Source: an uncultured Oscillospiraceae bacterium (GTDB lineage: Bacteria; Bacillota; Clostridia; Oscillospirales; Acutalibacteraceae). Taken from it: a DNA stretch of 64,000 nucleotides. Made by a program: the position numbers and the translations under genes. The notes below the pieces were generated by a model. It made no database searches. It was not told the origin of the DNA and worked only from the letters and a program-made list of their open reading frames with translations. How positions within the stretch are numbered: position 1 is the first letter of the stretch; each line of letters starts with the position of its first letter. Location of the stretch: contig CABULH010000009.1 in assembly GCA_902492455.1 (NCBI GenBank), forward strand, positions 79,283 to 143,282, in the 5' to 3' direction. Shown piece after piece: positions 50,992 to 58,948 of the stretch.

Positions 50992-53364
50992 ATGTCAAGA
51001 AAATCACTGGGCAAAAAATCCCTGGCAGTCACCCTCTGCATGGCATTGTTCCTATCTGTCACCATAGCGGCAGGCTTTTTCGGCAGCTCCGGCGCGGCCG
51101 TCACGAAGGGGCCAAACCTGCTGAAAGCGACCATCTCCGCCGATACGGCGATCTCCCAGGACGCTGCCGACCAGATGGAAGATTTTGAACTGTGGCATGT
51201 GGAGGGTTCCAGCACACAGGATCCCAAGCCCACCGTCGCGGACATGTTCGACCGCTGGTTTTACAACAAAACCGTTACCACCAACATTTTCGGGGACGAC
51301 AGCAACAAAACGCCCGCTGGAAACGTAAGCCTGCACTTCGGCAACCGTAGCGGCGGCACCGCTTTTGATCAGGAGAATAAGCGCCCCAGTTTGTGGGTGG
51401 CAGCGGAAATCGAAAGCGGAAAAACCTATGTGGTGGAGGCGTGGGTGAAAACCGGCGTGCTACACGACGAGAATCACGGCGTGCGCATCGCCTACGCCAC
51501 CTTCAACCAGCAAGCCATGAACGGCAAAGCCGCCGCGGAAGACGGCAAGGATCCCTGGATGTTTACCGACAATACCAATATCACCTGCGACGGCTCGGAT
51601 TTCAGCGGATGCACCATGCTGAAGGACGATGATGGCAACGTTCTGACGCGGCCGGTGGATACTTGGAAAAAGATGTCCGCCACCTTTACGGCCGGCGAGG
51701 ATACCGACGCGGTGATGCTGCGCCTGTATACCAACAAGATCAACACCGCCGCGGAAGGCTGGCTGGGGGATGTGGGCGTTTATGAGGTGACCGAGGACAA
51801 CACTCCCGACGAGCCCGCCGGCAATCTTTTCAAAGCACCCTTTACCGAAAATTTCGTCACCTCCACCGATGCGGACGATGTGATGGAGGATTTTGAGGCC
51901 TGGCACATCCAGGGCAAGGACGGTCAGCCGGAGGATCAATGGCCCAAGGTGGCTGACGCCTTTAATAGATGGTATTACAGCGGCTACCTGTATGAGGCCC
52001 ATCTTTATCGGGATGCGCAGATGATGACGCCGGACGGCAGCGCCAGCATGCATCTGGGCTATAAAGCCGGGGCCAGCGATCTGGACGAGGAGCCCAAGCG
52101 TGCCTCCGTTTATACCGCAGGCAAAATCGAAGCCGGCAAAACCTACGAGATTTCCATGTGGGTGAAGACCTCGGCGGTTTATGACGCCAATCATGGTCTG
52201 CGGGTGGCTTACGGAACCTTCAGTACCGCTGTCAACAATACCAAATTTATCTCTCTGCAGGGAGAGGATGACGTTAAGGAATATACCGGCAGTACCCAGG
52301 CAGATATTGAAAATATCGATCCGGCCTTTGCCAAGAATATCGGCCAGGCGACGGCAGACGATTTTGCCAAGCTGACGCTGCTCAAGGATGTCGATGGCAA
52401 GACGCTGATTTCCACCGCCGATGAAAACGCCGCCTGGAAGAAAGTCTCGGTAGTGTTTACGGCTGCCGAAGGCAGCGATGCGGTGATGCTGCGCATCTAC
52501 TCCAACAAGATCAATATGGCGGCCTCGGCCTGGGTGGGTGATATCACCCTGAAGGAATACACCGGCAAACCCGACGACGACAGCAAGCCCGATGATTCCT
52601 CTGCTGTCTCCTCTGAGGATGATCAATATCCCTTCCCGCCGGCAGGTGAGAATCTGATCAACGGTGATCTGACCGATATGAAGCTTTTTGATCTGGGAGC
52701 CGGTCTCTCTTACAAGACCTTCTTTAAAGATGAACTGAGATGGGGCGTGTATCCCTATCTGGATTTTGTGACCACGGATACAGCTGTGCTGTCCCCTGCC
52801 GGGAAAGCCTCCGCCAAGATCAGCATCGATCCGGATGAGGAGTTGAACTACAACAGGGCCATCTGTGTGACCCCCATCGAGCCCTTCAAGACCTATCATG
52901 TGTCCTTCAAGGCTAATTGGAAGGACGTGGAAAAGGCATATTTTGAGTATCGGGTATATTACGGTATCGATCAGCAGCTTACCACGGATATTGTTCCTAC
53001 CGTGGCCACCGTTGCTATCAAGGATGCGGCCGGCAACGAGAGTTTTACCGGCACCAGCGACGGCTGGGTGAGCTTTGACTTTGATCTGGAAGCGGAAGAT
53101 GAGTATTTCGAGTATCTGCAGCTGAAGTTCGAATGCCAGGGTGGCGCGGACGCGGCGCTGTGGTTTGCGGATGTTTCCGTGGTGGAGAAGACAGACGGCA
53201 ACCCGGACAGTAGCACCAATTCGGACGCCTCTTCCGATGGCAGCAGCAAGAACGAAGATACTCCCGGCACCGGCGACGTGCTGCCTCTGGCGGCGCTGCC
53301 CGTGGCTTTGATCGCCTTTGTGGCGGCCGGTGCGCTGATGATTTTTCGGCGTAAAGTCAAATAA
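50992..53364 (+). CDS. Cell-wall/membrane-anchored protein with repeated carbohydrate-binding-like modules
   Basis: The 790-residue protein has a signal peptide (to about residue 35). Two homologous blocks follow (about 35-265 and 275-525), sharing ...MEDFE.WH..G, IE(A/S)GKTY...(M/A)WVKT, NHG(V/L)R(I/V)AY.TF and SDAVMLRIYSNKIN. A third, more distant block occupies about 545-745. These look like CBM4/9-type jelly rolls that bind polysaccharide. A Ser/Asp-rich linker leads to DTPGTGDVLP, a hydrophobic helix and RRKVK. This resembles the TG(D/E) sortase signals of Clostridia, though the motif is not canonical. It would hold the glycan at the cell surface near the transporter and glycosidase. Confidence 0.8.
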   Translation: MSRKSLGKKSLAVTLCMALFLSVTIAAGFFGSSGAAVTKGPNLLKATISADTAISQDAADQMEDFELWHVEGSSTQDPKPTVADMFDRWFYNKTVTTNIFGDDSNKTPAGNVSLHFGNRSGGTAFDQENKRPSLWVAAEIESGKTYVVEAWVKTGVLHDENHGVRIAYATFNQQAMNGKAAAEDGKDPWMFTDNTNITCDGSDFSGCTMLKDDDGNVLTRPVDTWKKMSATFTAGEDTDAVMLRLYTNKINTAAEGWLGDVGVYEVTEDNTPDEPAGNLFKAPFTENFVTSTDADDVMEDFEAWHIQGKDGQPEDQWPKVADAFNRWYYSGYLYEAHLYRDAQMMTPDGSASMHLGYKAGASDLDEEPKRASVYTAGKIEAGKTYEISMWVKTSAVYDANHGLRVAYGTFSTAVNNTKFISLQGEDDVKEYTGSTQADIENIDPAFAKNIGQATADDFAKLTLLKDVDGKTLISTADENAAWKKVSVVFTAAEGSDAVMLRIYSNKINMAASAWVGDITLKEYTGKPDDDSKPDDSSAVSSEDDQYPFPPAGENLINGDLTDMKLFDLGAGLSYKTFFKDELRWGVYPYLDFVTTDTAVLSPAGKASAKISIDPDEELNYNRAICVTPIEPFKTYHVSFKANWKDVEKAYFEYRVYYGIDQQLTTDIVPTVATVAIKDAAGNESFTGTSDGWVSFDFDLEAEDEYFEYLQLKFECQGGADAALWFADVSVVEKTDGNPDSSTNSDASSDGSSKNEDTPGTGDVLPLAALPVALIAFVAAGALMIFRRKVK

Positions 53365-53377
53365 GGCTTATAAAACC

Positions 53378-53416
53378 CGGCGCCTATGGAGAAAGATAAA
53401 TTCTCCATAGGCGCCG
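53378..53416 (+). terminator. Stem-loop between two surface-protein genes
   Basis: A perfect 16-bp stem (53378-53393 with 53401-53416) with a 7-base A-rich loop lies 13 bases after the stop. There is no T run. It may stabilise the upstream mRNA or reduce read-through inside the operon. Confidence 0.55.
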
Positions 53417-53465
53417 CCGGAGCCGTTCATTTCGGCCCCCATTCTATCTCAGGAGGTACAGGAGT

Positions 53466-54650
53466 ATGAAAAAAAAGCTGTTGGCGGTTTTGGCAGCGAT
53501 GACCACCTTTGTCGCTCTTTCCGTCCCGTCCCTTGGCTCCAGCGCGGCACCGTCCACCACCAACAAAATCGCCCTCTTCAACGATCTGTCCCAGCCGATC
53601 AAATTCGTGGATGATCCTTCTCTCGGTGTCGGCAAGGTTTCGGATGGGGTGGGCAAATACTTTGAGTCCTACTCCAACTACAAGAAACAAATTCTTTCGG
53701 TGGACGGAGCGGGAAATCCTGTCAGCGCCCCCTACGATTGGGGTTTCGCCTCCAATGTCAGCATCGATAAAACCGTGACTAAGAGCGGCCGGCCCAGCGT
53801 CAAGATTGTTAATGACAAGCCCGCCACCAAGGATTTGTATTTTGTCAACGACAGTCCCACGGCCGCCAGCAAGGGACAATATCGTTCTCAGTTCGGCACC
53901 TATATGTGGCTGGAGGCGAACACTACCTATGAGTTCAACTGTTCCATGATCACAGAAGATATCAAGATGACCAACCCCTTTTCCGCCGATGTAACCCTGG
54001 GCGCCAGACTTCGGGTACGCCTATATGACGCCAAGGGTGCGAACGAGCCTTACGGCAGCTATGATCTGACCGACAAGGGCAAATATTGCCTTGATGAACG
54101 CTGCGGCAACGTCGTTAAGAATAACAAGGGGGACGCTGCGAAGGGGGAGTGGTATACGCCGGAAGAGCCATTGGTGATCAAAACCGGTGATACCCGCTAC
54201 TTCGCCCAGGTGGACGTGACGCTGTGGGGATGCTCGGGAACCGCCTATTTCAACGATATTTATGCTATTGTATCCGGAGACGCCAATCCCTATGACAACA
54301 CGCCGGCACCCACAGAGCCGGCACCTACTCAGGCGCCTCCCGTAACCAATTCGGACAGCAGCAGCGAAACGCCCGCCCTAAACACCACCGCCGGCGAGAC
54401 CACCAATACGCAGGCCGCTAACAGTGATCCGGTATCCAGTGACGATGTTTCGGAGCCGGAGAAGACTGCGGGAGGGGACAGCAGCGATCCGGACGAATCC
54501 TCCGGTGCCACATCCCTCACCGTGCCAACCCAGACGGAGCCCAGCAGAGGATTCCCGTGGGCAGTGCTTTGGGTGATTCTCGGCGTTGCAGTGGTTGGCG
54601 GCGCGGCACTGGTGGTCTATTTTCTGAAATTCAAGAAGAAAACTCCATGA
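53466..54650 (+). CDS. Membrane-anchored surface protein, carbohydrate-binding-like
   Basis: This 394-residue protein has a signal peptide (MKKKLLAVLAAMTTFVALSV to about residue 28) and a single beta-rich domain (about 30-275, with TYMWLEANTTYEFNCSMITE and DVTLWGCSGTAYFNDIYAIV) like a CBM4/9 jelly roll. A Thr/Pro/Ser/Asp-rich linker (about 280-355) follows, then a membrane helix and FKKKTP. The end has the same layout as that of the glycosidase at 56018 (P-W, helix, YFLK, basic end), so both are held in the membrane rather than by sortase. A strong AGGAGGTACAGGAG site suggests high expression. Confidence 0.75.
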   Translation: MKKKLLAVLAAMTTFVALSVPSLGSSAAPSTTNKIALFNDLSQPIKFVDDPSLGVGKVSDGVGKYFESYSNYKKQILSVDGAGNPVSAPYDWGFASNVSIDKTVTKSGRPSVKIVNDKPATKDLYFVNDSPTAASKGQYRSQFGTYMWLEANTTYEFNCSMITEDIKMTNPFSADVTLGARLRVRLYDAKGANEPYGSYDLTDKGKYCLDERCGNVVKNNKGDAAKGEWYTPEEPLVIKTGDTRYFAQVDVTLWGCSGTAYFNDIYAIVSGDANPYDNTPAPTEPAPTQAPPVTNSDSSSETPALNTTAGETTNTQAANSDPVSSDDVSEPEKTAGGDSSDPDESSGATSLTVPTQTEPSRGFPWAVLWVILGVAVVGGAALVVYFLKFKKKTP

Positions 54651-54678
54651 TCTCTTTTTTCTGGAAAGGGGTGTGTCT

Positions 54679-55986
54679 ATGAGACATTTATCAAGGCTGG
54701 TGGTTTCGGCGCTGCTGCTGTCACTGCTGATCGGCATGACCGCCTGCGGCGGCGATGACAGTTCCAAAACCGTATCCGCCGGCGATCCAAGCGGAATCAA
54801 GGTGGATATCCCCGCGCTTCCACAGTATACCTTTTCCTCCAACACGGTGAGGGTTCTGACCCATGACGCTTCTTTGGCGGAATCAGACATTATCAAGACT
54901 GTCAAGGAGCTGTATGGGCTGGAAGTAAAGGTGGACATCGTAGCCGCCGCCGAACGCGTCACCAAACTGATCAACCAGGTGATGGCAGACGAGGCACCGG
55001 ATGTTTTCCAATATTATTGGGCGCCCACCCTGATGAAAAACAAATATGTGCAGCCCATCGACGCGTATATCGACTTTGACTCGGATTTTTGGAGGGATAA
55101 GAGGACCATATCCGACCAGCTAAAGTGGGAAGACGGTAAGCACTATATTACCTCGCCCAGCGACGGAACCTATCACTTTCTGTATTTCAACCGTTCCATT
55201 TTTGAGGAAGAGGACGAAAAAACGCCTTACGAGCTGTATAAAGAGGGCAGCTGGGACTGGAATGTCATGGAGGAGCTGGCCCGGAAGATGACCCATGATA
55301 CTAATAAGGACGGGGAGCCGGAGCAATACGGTCTGGGAATGAGCACCCCGGAAACCCTGCTGTATACCACCGGCAAGCATGTGGTCACTCTGGAAAACGG
55401 CAAGGTAATTAACACGGTCAAATCGCCTGAGATCGCCAGATGCTTCCGGTTCGTCAACAATATGCTGGATGAAGGCATCGTCGATACCAACTCCCAGGAG
55501 GATTTCCTGGCGGGTAAGGTTGCCATGTGCTTCGGCCATCTGTACAACAGGCTGACCTTTAAGGATCTGTCCGCGGCGGGCACCCTGGGCATCGCGCCGA
55601 TTCCCAAGGATCCGGAGGCGGATAAATACTACATCGGTGTGGACGCCGAAGGCTGGCAGCTTCCTTATAAGGCTTCCAATCCAGAGGGGTACGGGGCCTT
55701 CCTCAGTGCCATGCGTTATGAGTGGTTCCTGGAAGAGAAAGATCCTGCTAGAAAAGAAGAAGCCTATCAGCTGGCGGTAAAAGCCTACAACTGGAACGAG
55801 ACGCTGCAGAAAGAGTTCGAGGGCAGCCAGATCGAGAATAAGGTTTTCGGTGTGTGGCAGGGCCTGGGCATCGGCGATTACTGGGGCGACGTATTCAGCC
55901 GGCCCTTTGCCGGCGAACCCTGGGAGACCATTGCGGAAGAGATTTCTCCGCTGATCGACAAAAAATTGGAGGATGCATATGCCTGA
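54679..55986 (+). CDS. Sugar ABC transporter solute-binding lipoprotein
   Basis: The 435-residue lipoprotein starts at ATG 54679, with AAAGGGGTG upstream. Lipobox LIGMTAC gives the anchor Cys near residue 24. The family-1 extracellular binding-protein fold is seen in DAPDVFQYYWAPTLMKNKYV-like and YHFLYFNRSIF segments, SWDWNVMEELARKM, and FLAGKVAMCFG. It delivers oligosaccharide to one of the two permease pairs. Its stop is 31 bases before the glycosidase start. Confidence 0.88.
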   Translation: MRHLSRLVVSALLLSLLIGMTACGGDDSSKTVSAGDPSGIKVDIPALPQYTFSSNTVRVLTHDASLAESDIIKTVKELYGLEVKVDIVAAAERVTKLINQVMADEAPDVFQYYWAPTLMKNKYVQPIDAYIDFDSDFWRDKRTISDQLKWEDGKHYITSPSDGTYHFLYFNRSIFEEEDEKTPYELYKEGSWDWNVMEELARKMTHDTNKDGEPEQYGLGMSTPETLLYTTGKHVVTLENGKVINTVKSPEIARCFRFVNNMLDEGIVDTNSQEDFLAGKVAMCFGHLYNRLTFKDLSAAGTLGIAPIPKDPEADKYYIGVDAEGWQLPYKASNPEGYGAFLSAMRYEWFLEEKDPARKEEAYQLAVKAYNWNETLQKEFEGSQIENKVFGVWQGLGIGDYWGDVFSRPFAGEPWETIAEEISPLIDKKLEDAYA

Positions 55987-56017
55987 TCCGGGCGCAATAA
56001 TGAAGGGTGGGTCGACA

Positions 56018-57562
56018 ATGAAAAAAAGGCGCTGGATGGGGTCGGTGCTGGCGGCGGGCATGACGTGCGCCCTGCTGCTTTCCGCCGGGGTATCTCCCGC
56101 CGCAGCGGCGGGCAACTCGAATTATGGCTTCCATGTGGAAGCGGACGGCACGATCACAGTGGGCGGAAAGCCCTTTTACGGCGTGGGCGTTAATTTTTAT
56201 GACGGTTTTAACCGGTATGCCGGCGCCCGTCCCTCCATCTCCTCGGAGGATACGATCAAAAATATCGCCAAAGCGGAAATTCCTTTTATGCGGGTGGCAT
56301 TCAGCGCCTATCGGGCGCAGGGCGTTCAGGCTTACCTGGAATCCCCCAGGACCTATTTTAAGTACATGGATCAGTTCGTGGCGTGGGCCAATGAAAACAA
56401 GGTGGGGATTGTCGCAAGCTTGTTCTGGAGCATATCCAGCGGCTGGACGCCCACAGTGGAGGGCGCCGTAGACAAGGACATTGGCAACCCGGACAGCGCA
56501 CTGATGAAGGTGATGCTCCAATATACTCGGGATGTGGTGACCCGTTATAAAGACAATCCGGCCATTTGGGGTTGGGAAATCGCCAATGAAGTGAATCTGT
56601 CCACGGACACGGGTTCCTCCTCCAAGCTATCCTTGAAGGATGTGCAGTCCTTTTATTCCGCAATAGCCGGAGAAATCCGAAAATACGATTCCTACCGAAT
56701 GATCAGCAACGGCGATGCAACCTATCGCAAGGAGCAATATAACCTGTCCAACGGCAAGGGTTGGGTGCAGGATACCGAGGAGGAATTCCGGCAGATTGTC
56801 CCGCAGTTTGCGCCAGGTCAGGTGGATGCCATCAGTTGTCATCCCTATTCCGCCGACTATGAGAGGTATAATCGGCCTTTTACCATCGAGGAGGAGATGA
56901 AGACCATGGTCTCCATCGCCAAGTCCAACAAAAAAGCCTTGTTCGTGGGGGAATTCGGTGTTGGAGACGCCGCCAGCTGCGATTCTCCGGAAGCACCAGC
57001 CTATTTCAAGCGTATGCTGGCCGCCATTAAAGACAGCGGCGTTCAGCTGGCGGCGGTCTGGAATATGGATATGCTGGGCATGGATATCGACAAGGGCTAT
57101 TATCCGGAACAGTCCTTCGCCATCGCCGGTCCCACCTCCTACAAATATACCCAGACCAAGGAGATCAACGCCTTCTACCGCAGCAAGTCCATGCAGGACA
57201 GCGCTGCAGGCTGGGTGGCCTATGATCCCAACGCCACGCCCACCACCCAGACTCCGCCCACGACGCCAGGAACCACCCGGCGCCCGGATCCGGTGGCCCC
57301 CACCGCTTCCAGTACCACGGCGGTGCCCACCGCGGCCACCGAGTCCGGCATCGTCGATACAGAGGACACCGTTGCAGGAACAGGGGACACTATGGCGGCT
57401 TCCGCGGCGGTTACCTCCACCACTGACGCCCGGCAGGCCGACACTTCCGATCCGGAGTCTCCCGGCAGCCCGTGGTTGATTATCCTGGTAGTGATTTTGG
57501 GCGTACTGGTCCTGGGAGGCGGCGTGGCCGCTTGGTATTTCCTGAAGAACAAACGCGTTTAG
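56018..57562 (+). CDS. Extracellular, membrane-anchored clan GH-A glycosidase (GH5-like)
   Basis: The 514-residue protein has a signal peptide (MKKRRWMGSVLAAGMTCALL, cleavage near AAAAG). The TIM-barrel catalytic domain (about 35-395) carries the acid/base Glu at 191 in GWEIANEVN and the nucleophile Glu at 312 in FVGEFGVG, the clan GH-A pattern. FYDGFNRYAG and SCHPYSADYERYNR line the expected cleft. A Thr/Pro-rich linker (about 405-480), a membrane helix and NKRV follow, so the enzyme is tethered outside the cell. It probably cuts the polysaccharide into pieces for the binding proteins. Cellulase, mannanase or a related activity cannot be separated by eye. Confidence 0.87.
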   Translation: MKKRRWMGSVLAAGMTCALLLSAGVSPAAAAGNSNYGFHVEADGTITVGGKPFYGVGVNFYDGFNRYAGARPSISSEDTIKNIAKAEIPFMRVAFSAYRAQGVQAYLESPRTYFKYMDQFVAWANENKVGIVASLFWSISSGWTPTVEGAVDKDIGNPDSALMKVMLQYTRDVVTRYKDNPAIWGWEIANEVNLSTDTGSSSKLSLKDVQSFYSAIAGEIRKYDSYRMISNGDATYRKEQYNLSNGKGWVQDTEEEFRQIVPQFAPGQVDAISCHPYSADYERYNRPFTIEEEMKTMVSIAKSNKKALFVGEFGVGDAASCDSPEAPAYFKRMLAAIKDSGVQLAAVWNMDMLGMDIDKGYYPEQSFAIAGPTSYKYTQTKEINAFYRSKSMQDSAAGWVAYDPNATPTTQTPPTTPGTTRRPDPVAPTASSTTAVPTAATESGIVDTEDTVAGTGDTMAASAAVTSTTDARQADTSDPESPGSPWLIILVVILGVLVLGGGVAAWYFLKNKRV

Positions 57563-57714
57563 CATGCCGCATAAAGGCCGATGCAGGCGCGGCGGCAGAA
57601 ATAACCGGGGATCCCTGATAGACGCCGGTCTGCGTTCTCTGCCCCGGTCTCCGCTGTTCACGCTTATTCTTCTTCTATGGCATGATTTCTGTGGATTGCT
57701 TCAGCCGATATCTT

Positions 57715-57746
57715 CCCCTTCCGCCGGATGTATCCGGCGGAAGGGG
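57715..57746 (+). terminator. Stem-loop between the two glycosidase genes
   Basis: A perfect 14-bp stem (57715-57728 with 57733-57746) with a TGTA loop, without a T run, lies in the 248-base gap between paralogous glycosidase genes. It is probably a processing or stabilising element. I see no gene in the rest of the gap (57563-57810). Confidence 0.55.
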
Positions 57747-57810
57747 GTAAACCGGCTTGCAAAAGGGCTGTCCGGCTGGACTGGGGCCGACGATGAAAGG
57801 TGTGAGGATT

Positions 57811-58908
57811 ATGCGCAATCAAACCTATGGATTACATGTAAAAGAGGACGGTCTGGTGACGATGAACGGCAGGCCCTATTATGCCGCAGGCATCAATTTT
57901 TACGACGGCTTTCTACGGTATATCGGCTCCGGGGATCCGGATGGAGTGCCGGACAGCCGCCTGACCATGGCGAAGATCGCCCGAGCAAAAATCCCCTTTA
58001 TCCGCACCTCCCTCGGTTGCTTCCGCGATGATGGGGTAAATGTGTATTTTCACAATTCCAGGGAATATTTCCGACAAATGGACCGTTTTATCCGGCTGGC
58101 CGAGGAGTATCGTATCGGCGTCGTGGGCTGCCTGTTCTGGAGCACCAGCTATGCCTGGATCAAGGCGCTGGGAGCCAGGGAAAATGACATGGGCGATCCG
58201 GAATCCACGCTGATGAAGGCCATGTTGCAATACACACGGGATGTGGTATCCCGCTACAAGGATTCTCCTGCCATATGGGGCTGGGAGACCTCTAACGAGT
58301 TGAATTTGGCCGTCGATAAGCCGGAGCAGGGGGAGGAAGGGCTCAAGTCCGAATCGGTTTTTGCCTTCAACCGCATGATCAGCGCGGAAATCCGCGGGCT
58401 GGATCCTTATCGCCTCATTTCCAACGGCGACGCAATTTACCGCAAGGAGCAGTATTCTCTGAAATTCAAGCATTCCTGGCGGCAGGACAGCGAAGAGGAA
58501 CTCCGCGCAGTGGTACCTCTTTTCGCCTGCGGCAGCATCGATACCATCAGTATTCACACCTATGCCGTTGAACCGGAAATCATCCGTTTTAACCGTCCGC
58601 TGACTGTGATGGAAGAAACGAGAATATATACTGAAATTGCCCGAAAGGCCGGGAAAGCGCTGCTTATGGGGGAATTCGGCTGCGGAGCGGATACTTTCAC
58701 CAAGCAGGGACCGGCGCATTTGGCGAAGATCCTGGAAGCGATTCGGGAAACCGGGGTACAACTGTCTGCCTGTTGGAATCTGGATATGGTGGACGGCAGT
58801 GAAAGTTCCTTCAGCGACACAGGGGACGGCGCCTATCTCTTTCATGAAACCGCCCGGATGAACGATGTGTATCGGGAAAAGGGGCTGCAGGAGGTACCGG
58901 CTTGGTAA
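57811..58908 (+). CDS. Cytoplasmic clan GH-A glycosidase (GH5-like), paralogue of the secreted enzyme
   Basis: This 365-residue protein starts at ATG 57811 (ATG 57793 is possible). It matches the secreted enzyme along its whole catalytic domain: GINFYDGFLRY, YTRDVVSRYKDSPAIWGWE, E163 in GWETSNELN as acid/base and E288 in LMGEFGCG as nucleophile. It has no signal peptide, linker or membrane helix, so it works in the cytoplasm on imported oligosaccharides. Exchanged residues around the cleft (HTYAVEPEIIRFNRP in place of HPYSADYERYNRP) suggest a different chain-length preference. Confidence 0.87.
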   Translation: MRNQTYGLHVKEDGLVTMNGRPYYAAGINFYDGFLRYIGSGDPDGVPDSRLTMAKIARAKIPFIRTSLGCFRDDGVNVYFHNSREYFRQMDRFIRLAEEYRIGVVGCLFWSTSYAWIKALGARENDMGDPESTLMKAMLQYTRDVVSRYKDSPAIWGWETSNELNLAVDKPEQGEEGLKSESVFAFNRMISAEIRGLDPYRLISNGDAIYRKEQYSLKFKHSWRQDSEEELRAVVPLFACGSIDTISIHTYAVEPEIIRFNRPLTVMEETRIYTEIARKAGKALLMGEFGCGADTFTKQGPAHLAKILEAIRETGVQLSACWNLDMVDGSESSFSDTGDGAYLFHETARMNDVYREKGLQEVPAW

Positions 58909-58948
58909 AAAGGAGCCTGGAAAAGATGCATCGGAGAAAGGGATTGCT

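Noticed and set aside
51460..52899. Long open frame on the minus strand opposite the repeated carbohydrate-binding-like protein
   Set aside because: The + strand frame has a signal peptide, repeated domains and good initiation. The minus frame is a composition-driven shadow with no start signal or family likeness.
55120..57661. Two long minus-strand frames opposite the binding-protein and glycosidase genes
   Set aside because: These are shadows of genes with clear catalytic or lipoprotein motifs. The minus translations are low-complexity Gly/His/Arg-rich.
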